From assembly GCA_913775315.1 (NCBI GenBank), contig CAJYIX010000007.1:1-64000 (forward strand): a stretch of DNA of 64,000 nt, read 5' to 3'. The position numbers and the translations under genes are program-made. Shown piece after piece: positions 1 through 7,815 of this stretch (positions are counted from its first letter, which is position 1; every line of letters starts with the position of its first letter). Source of the stretch: an uncultured Sphingomonas sp. (GTDB lineage Bacteria > Pseudomonadota > Alphaproteobacteria > Sphingomonadales > Sphingomonadaceae). The notes beneath the pieces are model-generated. The model was not told the DNA's origin. It saw nothing but the letters and a program-made list of their open reading frames with translations, and ran no database searches.

Positions 1-280
1 GGTCCGACAGATCGGCAGGCTGGAACTGGATGCGCTGCATGAAGGTGCCGAGCGCGCTTTCGTCCTTGCGGTCGGCGGGGAGGAATTCGTCGAGCGCCTT
101 CTTCACGACGTCGCGATAGCCATCGTCGTCCATGTCGCCACGCGCCGAGCCGGTGATCGTCAGATCCTTGGGCAGCAGGCCGTCGGCGTGCAGGCCATAT
201 AACGACGGCAGCAACATGCGCTTGGCGAGGTCACCGGTGGCTCCGAACAGGAGCAGCTTGCCGACGGGATTGCGCTGCAT
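1..280 (-). CDS. zwf: Glucose-6-phosphate 1-dehydrogenase, N-terminal part (runs off the left edge)
   Basis: The first step of the oxidative pentose phosphate and Entner-Doudoroff routes: oxidises glucose-6-phosphate with NADP. Only about 93 N-terminal residues are in the window. The protein starts MQRNPVGKLLLFGATGDLAKR; the GATGDLAKR stretch is the dinucleotide-binding loop typical of Zwf. The ATG at 278-280 follows an AAAGGA ribosome binding site, 14 bp after the argC stop, so it is probably cotranscribed with argC. The rest of the gene, including the active-site His, is outside the window. Confidence 0.93.
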   Translation of the reverse strand, partial: MQRNPVGKLLLFGATGDLAKRMLLPSLYGLHADGLLPKDLTITGSARGDMDDDGYRDVVKKALDEFLPADRKDESALGTFMQRIQFQPADLSD

Positions 281-294
281 GACGATCCTTTACG

Positions 295-1224
295 TTACAG
301 GATGAGGCCGGCGAGCGGATCGAGCCCGGCCATGATGTTGAGATTCTGCACCGCCGCGCCGCCCGCGCCCTTGCCGAGGTTGTCGAGCGTCGCGATCAGC
401 CGGACGTGGCCGGTGCCGGGATTGCCGCAGACGCGCAGCGTCATCCGGTCGGTGCCCGCATTCTCCTCGATGGCGATTGCGGTGACGTCGCCCGGCGCGA
501 CCGAAATGAGCGCGCTGTCGGCATAGGCCGCGGCCAGCGTGTCCTCGATCTGCGCGATGCTGGGGCTGCCCGGCAATTGCGCGAGCGGCAGCGGCACTTC
601 GGACAGCATGCCGCGGTTGAGCCGCGTGACCGACGGCGCGAAGATCGGCGGGTAGGCGAGGCCGGCGTGCGTCTTCATCTCGGGCAGATGCTTGTGCGCG
701 AGGGTGAGAGCGTAGACGCGGAAGGCGGTGTCGGTGCCGCCCTCTTCAAACTCGGCGATCATCGCCTTGCCGCCGCCCGAATAGCCCGAAGTGGCGTTAT
801 AGGTCAGCGGCCAGTCGGCAGGAACCAGTCCGGCGCGGATGAGCGGGGCGATGAGCGCAAGGAAGGCGGTGGGGTAGCAGCCGGGGTTGGAGACGCGGGG
901 GGACCGCGCGATCCGGTCCGCCTGGCCTGCGTCGAGTTCGGGGAAGCCATAGGTCCAGCCCGTCGCGACCCGATGTGCGGACGAGGCGTCGATGATCCGC
1001 GCGCCACCGTCGCGGACCAGCGCCGCGGCTTCCTTCGCGGCGTCATCGGGCAGGCAGAGGATCGCGAAATCGGAGACGTTCAGCGCCTCGGCCCGCGCGG
1101 CGGCGTCCTTGCGGCGTGTCTCATCGAGCGTGACGATGGTGAGGTCGCTGCGCCCGCTCAGCCGTTCGCGGATGTCGATGCCGGTGGTGCCGACCGCACC
1201 GTCGATGAAGACCGAGACGCTCAT
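295..1224 (-). CDS. argC: N-acetyl-gamma-glutamyl-phosphate reductase
   Basis: Arginine biosynthesis: NADPH-dependent reduction of N-acetylglutamyl phosphate to the semialdehyde, in the cytoplasm. 309 residues, the length of the shorter (type 2) ArgC class. The N-terminal GAVGTTG at about residues 9-15 is the NADP-binding loop, and Cys116 in SNPGCYPT is the catalytic thiol. The ATG overlaps the stop of the upstream SH3 gene as ATGA, which suggests translational coupling. argD and argF lie 16 kb away, so the arginine genes are scattered here. Confidence 0.96.
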   Translation of the reverse strand: MSVSVFIDGAVGTTGIDIRERLSGRSDLTIVTLDETRRKDAAARAEALNVSDFAILCLPDDAAKEAAALVRDGGARIIDASSAHRVATGWTYGFPELDAGQADRIARSPRVSNPGCYPTAFLALIAPLIRAGLVPADWPLTYNATSGYSGGGKAMIAEFEEGGTDTAFRVYALTLAHKHLPEMKTHAGLAYPPIFAPSVTRLNRGMLSEVPLPLAQLPGSPSIAQIEDTLAAAYADSALISVAPGDVTAIAIEENAGTDRMTLRVCGNPGTGHVRLIATLDNLGKGAGGAAVQNLNIMAGLDPLAGLIL

Positions 1225-1610
1225 GCCGCGTCATCCTGCGGCACGACGATATCCAAGGCGGTGCGATCGACATAGCCGACGAGGTTCTGCGCCGTGGCGC
1301 GGCCCCAGGCGTGGATGCCGGCAAGCTCCAGCACGTCGAACGTGTCGCCGACGCTGAGATCGGCGATCTGATCGCTGAGGTTGCGATCGCCGAACAGTCC
1401 GACTGCGCGCGACACGACGGTGACCATCGGCGCGGCATAATGGGGCGCGAAAACCTGTTCGGCGAGGCGGACGTCTGCCAGATCGCCGCGAACGGCGTGG
1501 GTACGCGGATCGAGATCGACCGAGGGGCCGGTCAGCGCAAAGGCTTTACGCGAGGGCCGGTTGGCGTGCGTGTGATTCGCCGTCGCCGAGGAATTGCCCG
1601 AACTCTTCAA
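1221..1610 (-). CDS. SH3-like domain protein upstream of argC
   Basis: About 130 residues with an SH3-like fold suggested by the second half (VVSRAVGLFGDRNLSDQIADL, then a conserved-looking GDTFDVLELAG stretch and a GYV segment). Probably the bacterial SH3 family used in ligand or cell-wall binding, but no partner is evident. The start is uncertain: the frame is open up to an ATG at 1668-1670, well inside marR; I prefer the TTG at 1608-1610, which has AAGGGG upstream and still overlaps the marR 3' end by about 65 bp. The stop forms ATGA with argC. The function is not known to me. Confidence 0.6.
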   Translation of the reverse strand: MKSSGNSSATANHTHANRPSRKAFALTGPSVDLDPRTHAVRGDLADVRLAEQVFAPHYAAPMVTVVSRAVGLFGDRNLSDQIADLSVGDTFDVLELAGIHAWGRATAQNLVGYVDRTALDIVVPQDDAA

Positions 1611-1905
1611 GAAACTCTGCCCCTTCGGATGTACGTGCGACGAAGATATTGCGCTTGTCGCTGTCGTCACGCTGACGGCGCAGATAGCCGAGGGCGCCCA
1701 GCCGATTCAAGGCGCGCGTGACGACGGGCTTCGACACGTTAAGCGCTCGGGCCAGGCCACGCACCGTATGCGGGCCGGGATTGAGGTAAACGAGGAGGAG
1801 CAGTGCCATCTGCCGGTTGGTGAGATCGGGCTCGCCCGACCGCACGTAATCCACCAGGGCGCTCATCCACGTCGCGAGTGATTGCGCGGCTGTTCCCACG
1901 TGCAA
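1546..1905 (-). CDS. MarR-family winged-helix transcriptional regulator
   Basis: About 119 residues with a MarR-type wHTH: LTNRQMALLLLVYLNPGPHT, then VRGLARALNVSKPVVTRALN as helix-turn-recognition helix, then RRQRDDSDKRNIFV as the wing with the family's D-x-R pair. The start is ambiguous: TTG at 1903-1905, GTG at 1897-1899 or an internal ATG at residue 14. It heads a leftward group with the SH3 gene, argC and zwf. The ligand and targets cannot be told from sequence; local autoregulation is an inference. Confidence 0.85.
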   Translation of the reverse strand: MHVGTAAQSLATWMSALVDYVRSGEPDLTNRQMALLLLVYLNPGPHTVRGLARALNVSKPVVTRALNRLGALGYLRRQRDDSDKRNIFVARTSEGAEFLEEFGQFLGDGESHARQPALA

Positions 1906-2041
1906 ATATCCGTTTCTGCGCCATTTTCGGGCTTTGTTTCGGGGTCATAACGCCGCGGTGCGGTGGTGGTTTCCGGGAAATGAACGGTGGGCGGAATAAA
2001 CGGGGTGGGGGGCGGCGTGTCGATGCTTATGCCACCTCGGC

Positions 2042-2137
2042 CGTCATTCCCGCGGAGGTGGGAATCCATAACCGCTACCGGTATTTATGGAGTCGGAACG
2101 GTAGCGCGTCTGGATCCCCGCCTGCGCGGGGATGACG
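2042..2137. repeat. Palindromic interspersed repeat (CGTCATTCCCGC ... GCGGGGATGACG)
   Basis: An imperfect inverted repeat of about 96 bp: outer arms CGTCATTCCCGC/GCGGGGATGACG, inner arms ACCGCTACCG and CGGTAGCG. It lies in the 490-bp gap between marR and secG, where no gene is seen. The form is that of interspersed palindromic elements common in alphaproteobacteria. Confidence 0.7.
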
Positions 2138-2169
2138 ATTGGAGGCGAGGTGTCGTCCACCGCAAACAC

Positions 2170-2216
2170 CCCGTCACCCCGTCGCCCCGTCACCCCGGAC
2201 TTGTTCCGGGGTCCAC
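2170..2216. repeat. CGTCACCCC tandem plus CCGGGGT hairpin repeat
   Basis: Three near-tandem copies of CGTCACCCC/CGTCGCCCC, the last forming a hairpin with TTCCGGGGTCCAC. The same CGTCACCCCGG...CCGGGGTGACG core recurs at 39824-39852 and 46433-46513, so this is an interspersed family in this genome. Confidence 0.7.
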
Positions 2217-2397
2217 CGGGCCGCGAGGGCAGCTCCCGAGCCTCTAGCCGCCCCCCAAGTCCCCAAGTGGACGCCGGAACACGTCCAGGGTCAGGATTGG
2301 CCAACGATGCCTCGGCACCCCCATTCCCACGCCGGTTGATCGTTTGGCGCGCCTCGCCTATGTGCGCGCCTTCATCCGTTTTTTCCCAAGGTCGTCG

Positions 2398-2757
2398 ATG
2401 TTCACCTTCCTCCTCGTCGTTCATGCCATCATCGCCGCCGCACTCGTGACGGTGATCCTGATGCAGAAGTCGGAAGGCGGCGGCCTCGGCATGGGCGGCA
2501 GCCCGTCGGGCCTGATGTCGGCGCGTGGCGCGGCGGATTTCCTGACCCGCATGACCTCGATCCTCGCGACGGTGTTCGTCTGCATGTCGATCGCGCTCGC
2601 CTTCATCGCGGCGCATCGCCAGACGCAGACGATCGACACCTCGCTCGCCCGTCCGCTTCCCGCGGCGCCGGCTCCGGCGGCCCAGCCGCTCGCACCGGCG
2701 CAGGATGCGGTGCCCAATGCGCCGGCCGATAACGGCGCGGTGCCGCTGCAGCGTTAA
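2398..2757 (+). CDS. secG: Preprotein translocase subunit SecG
   Basis: Small membrane subunit of the SecYEG channel. 119 residues from the ATG at 2398 (MFTFLLVVHAIIAAALVTVI). There are two membrane segments, about residues 1-20 and 52-72, joined by the diagnostic EGGGLG...G loop. The C-terminal tail is rich in Pro and Ala, common in alphaproteobacterial SecG. An upstream TTG would add 18 residues, but AAGG sits correctly before the ATG. pyrG follows, as often in this class. Confidence 0.95.
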   Translation: MFTFLLVVHAIIAAALVTVILMQKSEGGGLGMGGSPSGLMSARGAADFLTRMTSILATVFVCMSIALAFIAAHRQTQTIDTSLARPLPAAPAPAAQPLAPAQDAVPNAPADNGAVPLQR

Positions 2758-2782
2758 GCCGCACAACGTTTCGTCGTAAATC

Positions 2783-2805
2783 GCGCGCGGGAGACCCCCG
2801 CGCGC
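2783..2805 (+). terminator. GC-rich hairpin between secG and pyrG
   Basis: Perfect 9-bp stem GCGCGCGGG/CCCGCGCGC with a 5-base loop, followed by TCTTGT. A weak terminator or attenuator; the T tract is poor. Confidence 0.5.
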
Positions 2806-2846
2806 TCTTGTCGTTTGCCCCCCATCCAAGCTAGGCGATTCCTCCC

Positions 2847-4481
2847 ATGGCGCGGTACATCTTCATCACCGGCGGCGTGGTTTCGTCGCTCGGCAAGGGT
2901 CTCATGGCAGCCAGCCTCGCGGCGCTGCTCCAGGCGCGCGGCTATCGCGTGCGGATCCGAAAGTTCGATCCCTATCTGAACGTCGATCCGGGGACGATGA
3001 GCCCCTATCAGCACGGCGAGGTCTATGTGACCGACGACGGGGCGGAAACCGACCTCGACCTCGGCCATTACGAGCGGTTCACCGGCGTGTCGGCGCGCCA
3101 GTCGGACAACGTGACCTCCGGCCGCATCTATCAGACGATCATCCAGCGCGAGCGGCGCGGCGACTATCTCGGCGCGACGGTGCAGGTGATCCCGCACGTC
3201 ACCGACGCGATCAAGTCGTTTTCGCAGGACCAGACCGAGGATCTCGACTTCGTCCTGTGCGAGATCGGCGGCACCGTCGGCGACATCGAATCGCTGCCGT
3301 TCATTGAGGCGATCCGCCAGCTTCGCAACGACCTCGGCCGCGGGCAGTCGATCAGCGTGCATGTGACGCTGGTCCCCTATATCGCCGCGGCGGGCGAGCT
3401 GAAGACCAAGCCGACGCAGCATTCGGTGCGGGAGCTGGCGGCGCTCGGCGTCCAGCCCGACGTGCTCGTCTGCCGCTGCGAAAAGCCGCTGCCCGAGAGC
3501 GAGAAGCGCAAGATCGCGCAATTCTGCAACGTCCGGCCCGAGGCGGTGATCGCCGCGCTCGATGCGCCGAGCATCTACGCCGTTCCGCTCCAGTATCACG
3601 AGGAGGGGCTGGACGAGGAAGTGCTGCGCGCCTTCGGCATCGAGCCGGGCGAGAAGCCGGGCCTCGGCCGCTGGACCGAAATCACCGACCGCCTGTTCAA
3701 CCCTGAGGGCGAGGTGACGGTTGGCGTCGTCGGCAAATATGTCGGGCTTCAGGATGCCTACAAGTCGCTGAACGAGGCGCTGGTCCATGGCGGCATCGCC
3801 AACAAGGTGCGCGTCAATATCCGCTGGATCGACGCCGAATTGTTCGAGGGCGACGAGGCCGAAGTCGCCGCCGCGCTCGAACCGTGCCACGCGATCCTCG
3901 TTCCCGGCGCATTCGGATCGCGCGGGGCGGAAGGCAAGATCGCCAGCGTCCGCTTCGCGCGCGAGCGGCGCGTTCCTTATTTCGGCATCTGCTTCGGCAT
4001 GCAGATGGCGTGTATCGAAGGCGCCCGGAATCTCGCCGGGATCGAGGGCGCGTCCTCGACCGAGTTCGGGCCCACGGACGAGCCGGTTGTCGGGATCATC
4101 ACCGAGTGGATGAGCGACAAGGGGATCGAGACGCGCGAGGCGGGCGGCGATCTGGGCGGCACGATGCGGCTCGGCGCCTATCCGGCCAAGCTTGCCGGCA
4201 ACAGCGTGGTCGCCTCGATCTATGGCGCGAGCGAGATCGAGGAGCGGCATCGCCACCGTTACGAGGTCAACACCGGCTATCGCGAGGCGCTGGAGAAGGG
4301 CGGGCTGGTCTTTTCGGGCATGTCGCCCGACGACATGCTGCCCGAGATCGTCGAGCGTCCGGATCATCCCTGGTTCGTCGGCGTGCAGTTCCACCCGGAA
4401 CTGAAGTCCAAGCCCTTCGACCCGCATCCCTTGTTCGCCAGCTTCATCGCGGCGGCGGTGGCGCAGTCGCGGTTGGTCTGA
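2847..4481 (+). CDS. pyrG: CTP synthase
   Basis: Makes CTP from UTP, ATP and glutamine in the cytoplasm. 544 residues, the normal length. The N-terminal synthetase domain opens with [18 protein letters not shown] (nucleotide-binding loop); the C-terminal class I glutamine amidotransferase domain carries the nucleophile in GICFGMQ (about Cys382) and the HPE of FHPELKS. It ends at a strong hairpin terminator. Confidence 0.98.
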   Translation: MARYIFITGGVVSSLGKGLMAASLAALLQARGYRVRIRKFDPYLNVDPGTMSPYQHGEVYVTDDGAETDLDLGHYERFTGVSARQSDNVTSGRIYQTIIQRERRGDYLGATVQVIPHVTDAIKSFSQDQTEDLDFVLCEIGGTVGDIESLPFIEAIRQLRNDLGRGQSISVHVTLVPYIAAAGELKTKPTQHSVRELAALGVQPDVLVCRCEKPLPESEKRKIAQFCNVRPEAVIAALDAPSIYAVPLQYHEEGLDEEVLRAFGIEPGEKPGLGRWTEITDRLFNPEGEVTVGVVGKYVGLQDAYKSLNEALVHGGIANKVRVNIRWIDAELFEGDEAEVAAALEPCHAILVPGAFGSRGAEGKIASVRFARERRVPYFGICFGMQMACIEGARNLAGIEGASSTEFGPTDEPVVGIITEWMSDKGIETREAGGDLGGTMRLGAYPAKLAGNSVVASIYGASEIEERHRHRYEVNTGYREALEKGGLVFSGMSPDDMLPEIVERPDHPWFVGVQFHPELKSKPFDPHPLFASFIAAAVAQSRLV

Positions 4482-4487
4482 ATAATC

Positions 4488-4520
4488 AAAAGGCGCCCGG
4501 ACCGAAATCCGGACGCCTTT
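4488..4520 (+). terminator. Intrinsic terminator after pyrG
   Basis: The stem AAAGGCGCCCGGA pairs with TCCGGACGCCTTT, with one mismatch. It lies 7 bp after the pyrG stop and can act in either direction because of flanking A and T bases. Confidence 0.8.
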
Positions 4521-4585
4521 CGCCGCGACGCCCAAGGGAGCAAGGCGTACTGCGGATCAGGTGATCGCCCGAGCCGGGCGGCGGG

Positions 4586-5050
4586 TTACGCCGCCTTGTG
4601 CTCGATCGCGGGGCCGGTGGCTGCACCGGTCGCGACGGCGATCTTCTTGGGCTTCATCGCCTCGGGCACTTCGCGGACGAGATCGATCGTCAGCAGCCCG
4701 TCGGCGAGGTTCGCTGCCTCCACCCGCACGAAGTCGGCCAGCTCGAACCGCCGCTCGAAGCTGCGGTTGGCGATACCGAGGTGCAGGAAGTTGGCGCCCT
4801 GGTTGTCGTTGTGCTCACCCTTGCGACCGGCGACCAGCAGCAGGTTCTGCTGCGCGGTGATGTCGATCTCGTCGGCCTTGAACCCGGCGACGGCGAGCGT
4901 GATGCGATACTGGTCCTCGCCCATCTTTTCGAGATTGAAGGGCGGATAATTGTCCCCCTGATTCTGCCGCGCACTCGTCTCGAGCAGGTCGAAGAGGCGG
5001 TCGAAGCCGATCGCGGAGCGGCGATAGGGGGTGAAGTCGAACTGACGCAT
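4586..5050 (-). CDS. Small heat shock protein, Hsp20/IbpA family
   Basis: ATP-independent holdase chaperone. 154 residues from ATG 5048-5050 (MRQFDFTPYRRSAIGFDRLF), the usual start for alphaproteobacterial class A Hsp20; the alpha-crystallin domain spans about residues 35-130 (YRITLAVAGFKADEID ... LLTIDLVREVPE), with PKKI near the end. A longer frame reaches 5146 but would run through the sigma32 promoter and the GGAGGAT ribosome binding site, so it is rejected. The leader carries a ROSE-type thermometer (separate entry), so control is probably both transcriptional and translational. Confidence 0.95.
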   Translation of the reverse strand: MRQFDFTPYRRSAIGFDRLFDLLETSARQNQGDNYPPFNLEKMGEDQYRITLAVAGFKADEIDITAQQNLLLVAGRKGEHNDNQGANFLHLGIANRSFERRFELADFVRVEAANLADGLLTIDLVREVPEAMKPKKIAVATGAATGPAIEHKAA

Positions 5051-5138
5051 GTCAAATCCTCCAAAGAAGCAATGTGACTGAAGCGCGCCGCCCATCTGGC
5101 GCGGCGTGGTCGGCGACCCGTGCAACGGCGTCGGCGAC
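5051..5138 (-). promoter_or_regulatory. 5' leader of hsp20 with ROSE-type RNA thermometer
   Basis: Just before the ATG the leader reads ATTGCTTCTTTGGAGGAT. ATTGCTTC can pair with GGAGGAT around a TTT loop: A-U, U-A, U-G, an unpaired G, C-G, U-A, U-G, C-G. An unpaired G opposite the Shine-Dalgarno inside a UUGCU motif is the hallmark of ROSE elements. An upstream CGCCG/CGGCG hairpin near 5083-5109 fits the multi-hairpin ROSE layout. Expected effect: Shine-Dalgarno hidden at low temperature and freed by heat. Confidence 0.8.
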
Positions 5139-5145
5139 AGGAACA

Positions 5146-5173
5146 AGATGGGCCGGATCGGTACGATTTCAAG
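5146..5173 (-). promoter_or_regulatory. Sigma32 (RpoH) promoter of hsp20
   Basis: On the minus strand CTTGAAA (5167-5173), 14 bp, CCCATCT (5146-5152): a full match to the RpoH pattern CTTGAAA-N11-16-CCCATnT. The predicted transcript would start near 5138, giving a leader of about 88 nt. Confidence 0.85.
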
Positions 5174-5276
5174 TGGAACGATCGGAGAGAGGCGGGCTTC
5201 GCAAGCCCCAATCCGTTCTTTATCGACTATCCCGATGGGAATTGTAGGCTCGGCGATGTTCTAGGGAGAATCATCG

Positions 5277-7778
5277 ATGAGCCTTGCCGTTCTGAAGGGG
5301 GTCCTGCTGCTTGCAGCCAGTCCGCAAGTCTCCGCCGCCGCTGAGCCGCCGCGCGTGCCGGCACCCGTCGCAACGCCCGCCGCGCCCGAGGAGGACGAGA
5401 AACCTGAGGCGCAGCAGGGGGGCGACATCACCGTCACCGCCCGCCGGCGCGAGGAGAATGTCCAGCAGGTGCCGATCGCCGTCTCGGTGGTCAGTGGCGC
5501 GACGCTCGATGCGCAGGGGACCTACAACATCTCGCGCCTGACGCAGCTCACGCCGACGCTGCAATTCTATTCGCAGAACCCGCGTAATACCTTCATCAAC
5601 ATCCGCGGCATCGGCGCGCCGTTCGGCCTGACCAACGACGGGTTCGAGCAGGGCGTCGGCATCTATATCGATGACGTCTATTACAACCGGATCGCCTCGG
5701 CGACGCTGGACTTCGTCGATGTCGAGCGGATCGAGACGCTGCGCGGGCCGCAGGGCACGCTCTACGGCAAGAATACCACCGCCGGCGCGATCAACATCAC
5801 CACGCGCGCGCCGAGCTTCGATTTCGAGGGCAAGGCCGAGGTGTCAGTCGGCAATCTCGACTTCAAACAGGGTAAGGTGTCGGTCTCCGGCCCGCTGTCG
5901 GAGAACCTCGCCGCGCGGTTGAGCGCGACCGTGACCGACCGGCGCGGCACGCTCTACAACACGCGTACCGGCCAATACATCCAGTCGCAGGACAGCGTCG
6001 GCGTGCGCGGGTCGCTTCTGTGGAAGGTGAAGCCCGACCTCGACATCACGCTGTCGGGGGACTGGAACCTTCAGGACCCGATCTGCTGCGCCTTTTCCTA
6101 CGGCAGCTACGGCACGACACAGCGCGCGGCGAACCGCCAATATCCCGCGCTGGTCAGCTATTTCCCCGGCTATGCGGTGCCGAGCACCAACTCCTATGAC
6201 CGCCTGACCGACGTCGATGCACAGCTTCGCGCGCGCAACGAGCATGGCGGGCTGTCGGCGCGGCTGGTCTGGGAGATCGATGGCGCGAATACGCTGACCT
6301 CGATCACCGCGTGGCGATACTGGGACTGGCAGCCGGCGAATGACCGCGATTATACCGGCCTGCCGGTCTATACCAAGGTCAACAACCCGACCAAGCAGGA
6401 CCAGTACACGCAGGAGCTGCGCTACAATCACCAGGGCAATGGCTTCGACCTGACGCTCGGCCTGTTCGGCTTTCACCAGAAAATCCGGACGAGCGGCATC
6501 CAGGAGACGGGGACCGCGGCGAGCAAGTGGCTGCTCAACCCGACCAGCGCGCTGTCGAACAATCCGGCGGTCCTGAACAATGTCGTCGCGCTGAATGACA
6601 TCCGCCTCGACAACACCAGCGTCGCGGCGTTCGGCAAGCTCAACTGGGAAGTCACCGATCGCTTCGTCGTGTCGCCCGGTATCCGCATCAATTACGACAA
6701 GAAGGACGGGCTCTATAACTCGGTCGTGACGGGCACCGCGTCGAACGGCACGCGGCAGGTGGTCTCGGCCGTCCCCGGCTCGCCCTCCTACAACGATCCG
6801 TGGACCGCGGCGCAGCGCGGAATCCAGGCGTCGCAGTTCTTCGAGCCGCAGTTCAGCGCGTGGAACGCCAGCTACGACCTCAATCTGCGGTACGAGGTGG
6901 CGCGGGACATCAACGTCTATGCGACCTATGCGCGGGCGTTCAAGACGGGCGGCATCAACCTGAACGGCGTCCCCGCCGACGCGAACGGCGCGCCGATCCT
7001 GGCGGCCGCGACGATCAAGCCCGAAAAGGTCGACCACTTCGAGACGGGCATCAAGACGCAGTTCTGGGATCGCCGCGCGACCTTCAACCTCACCGGCTTC
7101 TGGACCAATATAAAGGATTTCCAGGCGAACGTCAGCAACGGCCAGTTCGGCACCGTGCGCGGCTACCTCGCCAATGCCGAAAAGGTGCGCAGCCGTGGGT
7201 TCGAGGCGGACTTCTCCGTCCGGCCGAGCGCGCGGTTCAACGCCTATGCCAGCGGCGCATTCACCGACGCGGAATACGTGAAGTTCTGCGACGCGCCGCC
7301 GCCGCCGGAGCTGTCGGGAGGCACCACCCTCCCTGCGACGGGACCGTGCACCTATTCGGGAACAGTGAGCGCGCCGGGGACGCCGGGGGGCAACAGCCCG
7401 CCGTTCGTCGACGCCTCGGGTCAAGATCTCCCCGGTGTGTCCAAATGGGCCTTCTCCTGGGGCGCGGAGGCGAACACCGAAGGGCGGCTGTTCGGCGAGG
7501 GCGGGCAATTCTATGTCGGCTATGACGGCAGCTACCGCTCCGACTGGTCGTCGAACCCGACGCCATCGATCTACACCAATGTCGACGGCTACTCGATTCA
7601 CAACTTTCGCGCGGGCTTCCGCACCGGTAAGTTCGACCTGTTCGGCTGGATCCGCAACGCCTTCGACCAGGACTATATTGACCTGCTGCTGGCGGGTACC
7701 GGCGGCAACACCGGCCTGATCGCGGCGCAGGTTGGCGATCCGCGCACGTTCGGCGGCACGGTGAAGCTCAACTTCTGA
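5277..7778 (+). CDS. TonB-dependent outer-membrane receptor
   Basis: 833 residues. The N-terminus looks like a signal peptide ending near VSAAAEPP; a Pro/Ala/Glu linker leads to the TonB-box region DITVTARRREENVQQVPIAV. The plug follows (about residues 60-180: NTFINIRGIG ... VERIETLRGPQGTLYGKNTTAGAINI), then a long 22-strand-type barrel ending in Phe (VKLNF). The plug signature VERIETLRGPQGTLYG is typical of the sphingomonad-expanded receptors. It sits alone, divergent from hsp20, with no transporter or regulator beside it, so the substrate is unknown. GGGAGA precedes the ATG. Confidence 0.95.
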   Translation: MSLAVLKGVLLLAASPQVSAAAEPPRVPAPVATPAAPEEDEKPEAQQGGDITVTARRREENVQQVPIAVSVVSGATLDAQGTYNISRLTQLTPTLQFYSQNPRNTFINIRGIGAPFGLTNDGFEQGVGIYIDDVYYNRIASATLDFVDVERIETLRGPQGTLYGKNTTAGAINITTRAPSFDFEGKAEVSVGNLDFKQGKVSVSGPLSENLAARLSATVTDRRGTLYNTRTGQYIQSQDSVGVRGSLLWKVKPDLDITLSGDWNLQDPICCAFSYGSYGTTQRAANRQYPALVSYFPGYAVPSTNSYDRLTDVDAQLRARNEHGGLSARLVWEIDGANTLTSITAWRYWDWQPANDRDYTGLPVYTKVNNPTKQDQYTQELRYNHQGNGFDLTLGLFGFHQKIRTSGIQETGTAASKWLLNPTSALSNNPAVLNNVVALNDIRLDNTSVAAFGKLNWEVTDRFVVSPGIRINYDKKDGLYNSVVTGTASNGTRQVVSAVPGSPSYNDPWTAAQRGIQASQFFEPQFSAWNASYDLNLRYEVARDINVYATYARAFKTGGINLNGVPADANGAPILAAATIKPEKVDHFETGIKTQFWDRRATFNLTGFWTNIKDFQANVSNGQFGTVRGYLANAEKVRSRGFEADFSVRPSARFNAYASGAFTDAEYVKFCDAPPPPELSGGTTLPATGPCTYSGTVSAPGTPGGNSPPFVDASGQDLPGVSKWAFSWGAEANTEGRLFGEGGQFYVGYDGSYRSDWSSNPTPSIYTNVDGYSIHNFRAGFRTGKFDLFGWIRNAFDQDYIDLLLAGTGGNTGLIAAQVGDPRTFGGTVKLNF

Positions 7779-7783
7779 TGGCG

Positions 7784-7813
7784 GAAGGGGCGCCCGTTGC
7801 GGGGCGCCCCTTC
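7784..7813. terminator. Bidirectional terminator between the TonB receptor and the symporter
   Basis: Perfect stem GAAGGGGCGCCC/GGGGCGCCCCTTC, 5-base loop GTTGC, between convergent genes. Confidence 0.8.
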
Positions 7814-7815
7814 AT

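Noticed and set aside
2754-4535. 593-codon minus frame opposite pyrG
   Set aside because: Antisense frame of pyrG with Arg/Ala/Gly-rich composition and no recognisable protein.
4598-5077. Long plus-strand frame opposite hsp20
   Set aside because: Shadow of the hsp20 gene; no domain, no ribosome binding site, composition explained by GC-rich third positions.
5844-7601. 585-codon minus frame opposite the TonB receptor
   Set aside because: Antisense shadow caused by high GC; no start signal and no domain.
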